Shown: piece by piece, positions 8,345 through 14,404 of the stretch
How the letters are laid out: the number at the start of each line of letters is the position of its first letter
How positions within the stretch are numbered: position 1 is the first letter of the stretch
Assembly (NCBI GenBank): GCA_017656425.1
Contig: JACDNV010000022.1
Coordinates: 1-34,457, forward strand
DNA length: 34,457 bases
Reading direction: 5' to 3'
DNA from: Candidatus Neomarinimicrobiota bacterium
Lineage (GTDB): Bacteria > Fidelibacterota > UBA2242 > B5-G15
Translations under genes and position numbers: made by a program
The notes under the pieces: model-generated
The model's input: only the letters and a program-made list of their open reading frames with translations
Told to the model about the DNA's origin: nothing
Databases searched by the model: none

Positions 8345-8740
8345 TTAAAAATGTCGATGTGAGTGTCTTTTAAAATCCCATTGAGAAATCTCTCCTTCTT
8401 TTTTCAGTTTACATAAGATTCTTGACACTTCCTCAGATAGGGTATCTTCCTTTAGTTGCATTCCGGTACCCTCAATTTATCTAAAAGCCCATGATAATTT
8501 GTTGACTAAACTTGTCCCTATAAAAGTCAAACCTATGAACTTAAACAAGTTTTCTATATAAAGCTCTCTGATAACTAAGATAAATTCTAATGTAATACAC
8601 AATTTTTCCAGTAAATCTCAAAAGGGAGGACCCTCTTTTACAATTCTCTCTTTCAAACCTGTAACATCTCCTTCCACTATTTTTCTCTACCCTATCAATC
8701 TCTCGTCTGTTACCCTCTTAATCATTCTTATCTCTATCAA
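8345..8740 (-). pseudogene. Decayed gene of unknown family: one frame with three internal stops
   Basis: From ATG 8725 (or TTG 8740) a single - strand frame runs 127 codons to TAA 8345. It is broken only by TAG, TGA and TAA at codons 13, 36 and 83. Between the stops the protein looks real: MIKRVTDERLIG, RKIVEGDVTGLKERIVKEG, DLLEKLCITLEFILVIRELY, LFKFIGLTFIGTSLVNKLSW, and a charged stretch QLKEDTLSEEVSRILCKLKK. No frameshift is needed, so point mutation alone has silenced it. I do not recognise the family. Its upstream region shares a 28-bp motif with the start of another reading frame at the right end of the window, which suggests a repeated, probably mobile, gene. Confidence 0.55.
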
Positions 8741-8758
8741 TTCTCCTAACCTTCTCAA

Positions 8759-8785
8759 CAGTATACCATTTGAATGAACTGTACA
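8759..8785 (-). repeat. Dispersed 28-bp motif, island copy
   Basis: On the - strand this reads TGTACAGTTCATTCAAATGG followed by TATACTGT. It matches 34404-34431 (+) at 26 of 28 positions. In both places the motif lies 15-40 bases upstream of the start of a reading frame that begins with similar bases (...TTGATAG...). It could be an element terminus or a shared promoter/operator. Confidence 0.6.
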
Positions 8786-8911
8786 GAAAATTAGTTAAAC
8801 ATATTATATAGAAGCAGAAGTCTAAAATTTAAGTTTATTAAATGATGAATATAATTGTTATAAGATAAATTGTAAATATTATGTTTAAGTATATATAATT
8901 TACGATATAAC

Positions 8912-9337
8912 CTATTCACTAAATTCAATCACATCAGCACAAACCTTAAGTTTTAAGCGAGTATATACTCCTAAATTCAATATATCAGTATCATATCGGA
9001 CATTTGTTAGCGCTAACTTTTGATTTATAATAGGGCCATACTTTTTTTCATAATTTTTCCAAAGGTTATTGATAGCTGTAGTATATAATGACCCAATGTC
9101 TCCCATCCCAATCAATCCAAGACACTCTGTTATTGCTCCAATGGAATAGCTCACACCTATAATATAACTTATTTCTGCTTCTCCCCCGACATTAACTGCC
9201 TTTATTTTAAAATTTGGTTTACTAAGTTCAACATGGGTCTGATTCATGGTTACATACATCCCTGTACTCGAACATCCTGAAAATATCACAAGTACAAACA
9301 TAATAAAGATAGCAATAAATAGTTTTTTCTTAACCAT
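8912..9337 (-). CDS. Small outer-envelope lipoprotein, probably DUF6567-like
   Basis: The product is 141 residues. The N terminus MVKKKLFIAIFIMFVLVIFS is followed by Gly21-Cys22-Ser-Ser, a lipobox with Cys22 as the lipidated residue. The mature part has no membrane segment. It contains patterns I associate with DUF6567-type lipoproteins of Bacteroidota: VELSKPNFKIKAVNVGGEAE, a Gly-rich SYSIGAITECLGLIGMGDIG, YTTAINNLWKNYEKKYG and LTNVRYDTDILNLGVYT. An aspartate-free second Asp/Glu-Phe C terminus (DVIEFSE) closes it. GAGGAG lies 7 bases before ATG 9337. The gene stands alone between IS debris. Function is unknown; family naming is from memory and moderate. Confidence 0.75.
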   Translation of the reverse strand: MVKKKLFIAIFIMFVLVIFSGCSSTGMYVTMNQTHVELSKPNFKIKAVNVGGEAEISYIIGVSYSIGAITECLGLIGMGDIGSLYTTAINNLWKNYEKKYGPIINQKLALTNVRYDTDILNLGVYTRLKLKVCADVIEFSE

Positions 9338-9452
9338 AGCGAACTCCTCTTTTTTAATAATAAAATTTTCCCAACTCTAATTATCTTTCACTTTACTGAC
9401 ATATATTAATTTATAATTGTAATATTTTTTACCAACAAAAAAATTAAGTCAT

Positions 9453-9542
9453 GTCAAAAATGTTGTGTAAATTCACCCGCCTCATCACTAAGCATGCGGT
9501 GTAATCGTAATGGAACATAGTGGAATGAAGATTACACTGCAT
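9453..9542 (-). repeat. Solo end fragment of the IS256-type element
   Basis: These 90 bases match 11229-11318 with a single difference (G/A). In the second place they form the terminal, 3' part of the deleted IS256-type element, next to the transposase stop codon. Here the rest of the transposase is missing and the homology stops abruptly at 9542. It is a second, severely truncated copy. Confidence 0.75.
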
Positions 9543-9607
9543 TATAAGGAAGGTGCCCCAATTTTTGAGTAAATGGGATAAATAAAATATCTTTCTTACT
9601 TTTTCTG

Positions 9608-9756
9608 ACTTTTGTAAATACCTCCTTTGAGTTATGTTTAACCGTTTAACAAACGAAGGTATTTATCATTAAACTAGAGAAAGCCATCATCAAGAAACTG
9701 GAAAAGGACCTGGAAACTGTCAAAACTATTTTCAACCTTCTTGCCCCGAATCCAGT
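9608..9756 (+). mobile_element. IS256-family left-end and transposase N-terminal fragment
   Basis: The end motif ACTTTTGTAAATACC (9608-9622) matches 14 of 15 bases of the motif upstream of the other IS256 fragment (8331-8345, - strand). From 9668 the + strand reads IKLEKAIIKKLEKDLETVKT, clearly related to MKLERAIIDQLESNLRDFRT of that fragment. The ATG is replaced by ATT. The frame is cut at 9757 where the inverted-repeat element begins. Confidence 0.55.
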
Positions 9757-10105
9757 CCCGATTAGGGATCCTACGGATTATCTTTCTTAACTTCACTATT
9801 AACTCATTCTTTCCCTGTGAGAGTTTGTTTCTGATAAGATTTGGGGCTTTGAGGTAAATCTCTTAAACCAGAAAGTCCCATATATTGATATCTTTTCACC
9901 CACTTCAGCACAGTTTTTACATTTACACCGAACTCACAGGCTGTTTTTCTGTATGATCTGATTTTATAGTATCTTTTTCCGCGGGAAACCCTTGGGCAAC
10001 AATTTTCCCTCTGAAATTGTATAATATTTTCTCCCACAGGGATCATTGGGATTGTCTTTTAGTTTGTTATTTGCTATGATACTATCCGTAGGAGCCCTAA
10101 TCGGG
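9757..10105. mobile_element. 349-bp inverted-repeat element carrying an HTH reading frame
   Basis: The left end CCCGATTAGGGATCCTACGG(AT) at 9757-9778 and the right end at 10084-10105 are perfect inverted copies except for one base (21 of 22). The left end interrupts the IS256 fragment ending at 9756. The interior holds only a short helix-turn-helix frame on the - strand. No target duplication is obvious. It resembles a MITE or a deletion derivative of a larger IS. Confidence 0.6.
9804..10046 (-). CDS. Helix-turn-helix transposase remnant (IS481/IS3-like N terminus)
   Basis: The product is 80 residues. The core YRKTACEFGVNVKTVLKWVK plus RYQYMGLSGLRDLP fits the N-terminal HTH of IS481/IS3/IS630-type transposases: a winged pattern A-x2-F-G-V-x3-T-V-x-K-W-x3-Y, then G-x2-G-L and a Ser/Pro-rich linker (QSPKSYQKQT). 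The DDE catalytic domain is missing; the frame stops at LTGKE. It lies between the two 22-bp inverted repeats. It is probably non-functional as a transposase, but it could still bind DNA. Confidence 0.6.
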   Translation of the reverse strand: MIPVGENIIQFQRENCCPRVSRGKRYYKIRSYRKTACEFGVNVKTVLKWVKRYQYMGLSGLRDLPQSPKSYQKQTLTGKE

Positions 10106-10196
10106 ATAGGTCATGTTTTTTCTCCTTATCTGTGATTCCTTTTTCAATAATCTCACAGAGCATAGTCTGTCTACGGGCTATGTTCTCATCACTCAT
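10074..10196 (-). CDS. Short 40-residue frame spanning the right inverted repeat
   Basis: ATG 10196 to TAG 10074 encodes MSDENIARRQTMLCEIIEKG and then ITDKEKKHDLSRLGLLRIVS. The charged N terminus with an I-x2-G-I-T-D-K pattern resembles the start of an HTH of transposase type, but it is too short to name. Its last codons are the right inverted repeat itself. It may be the broken 5' part of the HTH gene just downstream. Confidence 0.3.
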   Translation of the reverse strand: MSDENIARRQTMLCEIIEKGITDKEKKHDLSRLGLLRIVS

Positions 10197-10334
10197 TACC
10201 CTTAATTTAATCAATTCTACTGTACCACCATGTGTATGAACTTTCCCAACCCAATAGTTATTTTAAATTGATAATTTTAAAAAATTTAACCAAATTTGAT
10301 GTTCAGTAAACTAATGTGATAGGGTAAAGCAGAA

Positions 10335-11156
10335 ATGAAAAATCTAATATTTAAGTCTACAATATCTGTGTTGCTTCTTGTCATATACGTTTTCCAACAC
10401 CAATACTGTGAAAATAGTATGAGGAAGTTCAATCCAGAGAAAGATTTGTTGTCGCTTCACTACGACCACGCACCCGATAAAGATGATGGTCAAAGTGCGG
10501 CAGCAGATCGAACAATACTGCAATCTATGTTCGGAAAAGAGTGGATAAAAAAGCATGTTGTTCCCGTTTCTGGAACATATGGTAAGAATGCGGAAATGTT
10601 CAATATACAGTCTAATGTTGTAATGGATGCAGTTTGGAATGACTGTGGTGGATGGCTAGCGGGGCACGATAATCGCAAAAAAGTAATTGCCCAACTGGTA
10701 GAACGTTGGGCAAAAATACTAAAAGCTGGCGGGGATGTATGGGTAAAGGAAGGAGGACAATCAGATATCACTGCAGAGGTCGTTCGAAGAATCCGTAAAC
10801 TGGCACCAGAGATAAACACAAAAAGACGAATACATGTTGTACAACATTCAAGCTGGAATGAGGAGCAGACTACTGATTCTGCTCTTGCCTACGTAAGAGA
10901 ATATACCAATTATATCAGAATTGATGATGCAAATGCTTACCTGAATATCAAAGGAGGTGATGAAGCTTTTGTAAAGACTGCTTGTAAAAATCCGAACTTC
11001 GGTAAAATATGGGAAGCAGCATTCGAATACTACAATCCTAAAGAAAGGCTTGATTTCTCAGATACAGGGGAACTTATGTATATACTTGGACTTGGGAAAA
11101 TCGAAATAGACGAATTTAGAAGTCGATTTCTGTGTAACGATGACAGTAGTTTCTAA
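10335..11156 (+). CDS. Conserved secreted protein of unknown function, possibly nucleoside-hydrolase-like
   Basis: The product is 273 residues with a signal peptide (about 1-25, LLLVIYVFQHQYC). The mature N terminus carries LLSLHYDHAPDKDDGQSAAA. This acidic cluster is reminiscent of the DxDxxxDD calcium motif of inosine-uridine nucleoside hydrolases. Other strongly patterned stretches are PVSGTYGKNAEMFNIQSN, VWNDCGGWLAGHDNRKKVIA, KAGGDVWVKEGGQSDITAEV, IHVVQHSSWNEEQTTDSALA and RLDFSDTGELMYILGLG. Such dense Gly/Asp/His conservation looks enzymatic. I believe similar hypothetical proteins exist in marine bacteria but cannot name a family. The gene is flanked on both sides by IS debris and has no operon partner. 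Start ATG 10335 has only a weak AAGCAG site. Confidence 0.65.
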   Translation: MKNLIFKSTISVLLLVIYVFQHQYCENSMRKFNPEKDLLSLHYDHAPDKDDGQSAAADRTILQSMFGKEWIKKHVVPVSGTYGKNAEMFNIQSNVVMDAVWNDCGGWLAGHDNRKKVIAQLVERWAKILKAGGDVWVKEGGQSDITAEVVRRIRKLAPEINTKRRIHVVQHSSWNEEQTTDSALAYVREYTNYIRIDDANAYLNIKGGDEAFVKTACKNPNFGKIWEAAFEYYNPKERLDFSDTGELMYILGLGKIEIDEFRSRFLCNDDSSF

Positions 11157-11228
11157 TAATAAAAATACAGCTAATAGCCGATGAATCTGATTAAGATTAT
11201 TGAATTAAGAGTACATAGATCGAGTTAA

Positions 11229-11915
11229 GTCAAAAATGTTGTGTAAATTCACCCACCTCATCACTAAGCATGCGGTGTAATCGTAATGGAACATAGTGGA
11301 ATGAAGATTACACTGCATCACAAACCTCCAGCTTCATATTTAATATTTCGTCAAATTTGCTATCTCCCACGTTCAAATACCTTCTTCCACTCTGCCAATG
11401 CTCACTATACTCCATGCATATCATCCCCACTAACCTCAAACAGGATTTATCATTAGGAAATATCCTGACAACTCTCGTTCTCCTCTTTATCTCCTGGTTT
11501 AATCTCTCTAACATATTTGTACTTTTCATCCTTATACGATCCCTCTCACTTATCCCATATACTCCAAAACAATAATCTATCTCTTCATCTACCCATTCTG
11601 CTATGCGATACCTTCCATCTCTCTCTAACTTCTCTATCAATAAAGACTTCCTTCGCTGTGCCTCATCTATATCTGGTGCCCTGAATACATCCTCTAACCA
11701 ACATATATATCTCTTTACCTCCCTTCGTGAAAATTTGCTTACGAAATTTCTTATGAAATGTGTCTGACACCTCTGCCAGATTATACCAGGGAAACTTCTA
11801 CTTATCGCAACTGACTATATAGATTACTCCCTCAAAATATAACCCCGATAGTGCTAATAGCAATGCCTCCTCATTTTGCTAATATCGACTGAATAATTCC
11901 GTAGAAAAATTACCC
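11229..11915 (-). mobile_element. 3' part of an internally deleted IS256-family element
   Basis: The element end GTCAAAAATGTTGTGTAA (11229-11246) is an imperfect inverted match (15 of 18) to TTATACAAAATTATTGAC at 19967-19984. Between 11308 and about 11802 the - strand encodes the transposase C-terminal half: AISRSFPGIIWQRCQTHFIR, the family's WQRCQ-x-HF signature, through DRIRMKSTNMLERLNQEIKR to the TGA at 11308. Further 5' (11803-11915) the frame jumps from the N-terminal domain (QNEEALLLALSGLYFEGV) straight to the later IYIVS motif. The middle of the protein with part of the DDE site is therefore deleted, and a TAG lies at 11879-11881. The N-terminal remainder is found 7.9 kb away at 19695-19984. 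Confidence 0.8.
11802..11915. repeat. 114-bp direct repeat, left copy
   Basis: The segment starting TTATCGCAACTGACTATATA and ending GAAAAATTACCC recurs at 19695-19808 in the same orientation with one mismatch (GATA/GACA). Both copies lie within the transposase remnant and share its internal deletion and TAG. After the left copy the sequence leaves the IS; before the right copy it leaves the GH3 pseudogene. Confidence 0.9.
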
Positions 11916-11956
11916 CTAGGGAGATGTGAAATTAGTGAAGTCAGTATTTTGTTTTT

Positions 11957-12529
11957 TCACTTTTGAAGAATTACCACAAAATCCTTTGAAGGCATAAAAT
12001 TGTGTTTTTCCCATAAATATATTTTGAAATTTCCTTTAGCAAATATCGTATCTGGATCGAAAGAAAAACTTCTTATGTTTACATTTTTGCTAATAATAAG
12101 TCTATATATAGCTTCCAATAAAGGTTTATTCCATTTTGCTGTTGTGGTAAGGTAATAATGCAGAGTGTCAGACTGGATTTTCTGAGAGTATTCAATATAA
12201 TAAATTGATGTATCGCACGGTTCTATCGATAAAGGGAATAAAATACCACCTTTATTTCTTGTAGTTACCTTAACATATTTTTTCTCTTTTAAATTGAATA
12301 CTGTGATACTTTCTCTGATTGTGCTTTTTAAAAAGTCCTTAATGGGGAAGAAAAGTAATGTCATTGCAGGTCTTGAGGAATTATTAGAAAAGTAATACTC
12401 TCCTTTTACATGCAGCGTATCTCCAACTAATATAAAACTTATGTCTTCCTTGAAAAAGTCAATACTCTGGGAATAGACACAAGGTGTAATTTGAAAGATG
12501 ATGATAAATACTGGAATTATAAAGCGCAT
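11957..12529 (-). CDS. Secreted protein of unknown function
   Basis: The product is 190 residues with a clear signal peptide (MRFIIPVFIIIFQITPCVYS, cleavage near Ser20-Gln21). The mature part looks all-beta, with alternating hydrophobic strands such as ISFILVGDTLHVKGEYYFSN and SIYYIEYSQKIQSDTLHYYL. It lacks cysteine pairs apart from Cys104. No catalytic motif is visible and I do not recognise the family. The start lies 5 bases after the stop of the sorting-domain segment upstream, so it belongs to the same operon. No T9SS-type tail is present. Base composition is like the neighbours. Confidence 0.7.
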   Translation of the reverse strand: MRFIIPVFIIIFQITPCVYSQSIDFFKEDISFILVGDTLHVKGEYYFSNNSSRPAMTLLFFPIKDFLKSTIRESITVFNLKEKKYVKVTTRNKGGILFPLSIEPCDTSIYYIEYSQKIQSDTLHYYLTTTAKWNKPLLEAIYRLIISKNVNIRSFSFDPDTIFAKGNFKIYLWEKHNFMPSKDFVVILQK

Positions 12530-12534
12530 TGAAA

Positions 12535-12828
12535 TTATTTCAGAAAGACAATTGAACCCCTATAAAAAATCTTGTTTTCATAACTGATTGTGTAGTAATA
12601 AACTCCCGAATTAACAGTCTTCCCGATCTCATTTTTACCATCCCAGGTTAGATAATGCCTATATCTTATTTGGATTGTTTTTACCAGTTGACCAAGAGAG
12701 TTATATATAGACAGTTTGCCTTCACCATTTTTGAATCCTTGTGGCATAGAGATATAAAAATTAACTATTGAATTAAAGGGGTTAGGATAAGCAATAGACT
12801 TTATTTGAAAATTTTGCTGGTTAGGGAA
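12535..12828 (-). pseudogene. Out-of-frame C-terminal sorting/FlgD-like domain of the upstream secreted protein
   Basis: Read on the - strand this segment encodes FQIKSIAYPNPFNSIVNFYI, then LSIYNSLGQLVKTIQI and YLTWDGKNEIGKTVNSGVYY, ending YRGSIVFLK. It has the Y-P-N-P-F-N start, the W-D-G-K-N-x2-G FlgD-Ig loop and the S-G-V-Y-Y-Y strand of outer-surface sorting domains. It has no start of its own at the right place (ATG 12747 lies inside the domain). It is in a different frame from the body of the protein immediately upstream, which suggests a frameshift near 12805-12845. Confidence 0.75.
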
Positions 12829-13637
12829 CTTACCTCTACGGAGTTGCCTTCTTTAAGGTATATATTACATTCTACCGTAGAATCAGGGTAGGTATGGATG
12901 CTTAGTGGTTCAATTGGTATATTATAGATGCTATCATTCATAGCGTGGATAAAAGAGAAATACGCTTTTCCGGCAATTATTCTAGTAACATAACTTTTGT
13001 CTTCTCTGAGGTGAATAGGTGTGTCCAGTTTGTAATTCCCAGAAGAGATGGTATCACCATTTTTATCGATTATGAATCCAGTCATTGTAGCAAGAGTTCC
13101 AAGTGTATCATTAAAAGAGCCAATAGTTGGAGTTTTATCATAGCAGATACATTCCATTCCACTGGCAGGTGAAGTATAATAACTGCTTATAGAATATCCA
13201 TCTGGAGGACTTCCAATTAAAGATTTTTCTGTTCCCCAGTTTACGAAGACAGTATAGTGAAAAGGTGGTTCTAGTGATATTTTTACACTACCACTATCTG
13301 GAATCAATTTTATTGTATCGCCAAAGTCCTCTGAGTGAAGAATATACAAATATATCAAATATTTTTCATCGTATTCATATATAGAGGTATCGCAATAAAT
13401 AAATTTTTCTCTATTGAGTGGGAACAGTGCTGATTTTTGACCGTTGCTTATGTAAATTGTGTCCGGGAAATAGTCCACATTGAGTTCAGCTATGCGCCCA
13501 TAAAGTATTTCTGTATCCCATGAACCACTTCCTCTAAAAAAGATTTCATTAATGGAGTAAAAATCGAAAGGAATGGGATTAGAAAATACTATGATGTACA
13601 TACTTAAAATAAGTATTAGTATTGACTTCCTCTTCAT
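12801..13637 (-). CDS. Secreted protein body, likely frameshifted before its sorting domain
   Basis: ATG 13637 follows GGAGGATAAAGAA, a strong site. The TTG at 13652 overlaps that site and is less likely. The 278 residues begin with a signal peptide (MKRKSILILILSMYIIVFS). An acidic beta-rich mature part follows, with repeated D-T-I/D-T-S elements (PDTIYISNGQK, FGDTIKLIPDSGSVKISLEP) and an Ig-like look. There is no recognisable enzyme motif. It ends at TAA 12801 just where the out-of-frame sorting domain begins. The intact ancestral protein was probably about 370 residues. A real mutation or an assembly error in a homopolymer are both possible. Confidence 0.65.
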   Translation of the reverse strand: MKRKSILILILSMYIIVFSNPIPFDFYSINEIFFRGSGSWDTEILYGRIAELNVDYFPDTIYISNGQKSALFPLNREKFIYCDTSIYEYDEKYLIYLYILHSEDFGDTIKLIPDSGSVKISLEPPFHYTVFVNWGTEKSLIGSPPDGYSISSYYTSPASGMECICYDKTPTIGSFNDTLGTLATMTGFIIDKNGDTISSGNYKLDTPIHLREDKSYVTRIIAGKAYFSFIHAMNDSIYNIPIEPLSIHTYPDSTVECNIYLKEGNSVEVSSLTSKIFK

Positions 13638-14404
13638 TTCTTTATCCTCCAATCCTTAGTTAATTATATAAAAAATACTATTTAAAATCAATAAATAAAC
13701 AAGACCAATAAAAATTATTCTATTAAAATTGCTAAGTAGAGATAAAAAGGTGAACAATTTTGTTCTATTTTTAACTTGGACTTTTGTAATATTTCATTAT
13801 ATGTCTTAACCTATCCTAAAGAAAAGCATAAATTTTATAATTTGATAAAATTGTAAATCTGGCCACTTCTTTTAATCCTGGCTTAAACCAAATAGTTAGC
13901 TTTCGAATAAACATGTTCATGGCATGAGCAAGAATAACATCATTAATGAAATCACTTGTAATGAATATGACTTTCTATGAAGAAATGTACCTACTTATTC
14001 GTTTCTTACATAATGGGTAACCTTACATTAGTTAATATCAACAAAGGAGTGCAATATATTTCCTAAAATGCATATCCTCATCCTTTTATGTATGTCCTTT
14101 GATAAGGTCTATATCCTATGATTTTATATCTCTGCTTAATTAGTTCATTTCCTAAGCATTCTTCCAGAATCTCGATTAATCTTGGTCTAATTTTAGAAAA
14201 TACTTGCATAATAAAATCTCTAAAAGTTAGGTTTTCTATGAAAGTTTTAAATTGCATAGGTACTTACTTCATGTTAATACTCTGGGGATACCTTCCTTGC
14301 TTTACAATAAAACTTCAACCGAAAATTTAGCAGACCCCATTATCTTTTTTTTTATTAAATTAAGAAAGCAGCTTTTTAACTTGTATATAAAAGGGATGAA
14401 AGTC
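13638..14404. other. Gene-poor stretch with two decayed coding remnants on the - strand
   Basis: About 770 bases without an intact gene. On the - strand, 14257-14077 reads MQFKTFIENLTFRDFIMQVF, then SKIRPRLIEILEECLG and IGYRPYQRTYIKG before a TGA, like the start of a transposase. Further down, 13956-13811 reads NDVILAHAMNMFIRKLTIWF and KPGLKEVARFTILS up to a stop. The two could be the ends of one gene with the middle scrambled. I cannot name the family. The last 140 bases should hold the promoter of the GH43 gene. Confidence 0.35.

Noticed and set aside
8345-8740. Gene using recoded stop codons
   Set aside because: Three different stops are involved, and neighbouring genes use all three as normal terminators. 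Decay is the simpler reading.
10490-10819. 109-residue frame on the - strand
   Set aside because: Antisense to the secreted protein at 10335-11156, which has a signal peptide and strong block conservation.
14252-14404. Longer N terminus for the GH43 protein
   Set aside because: The extension would bury the signal peptide. AAGGGA is placed correctly for ATG 14405.
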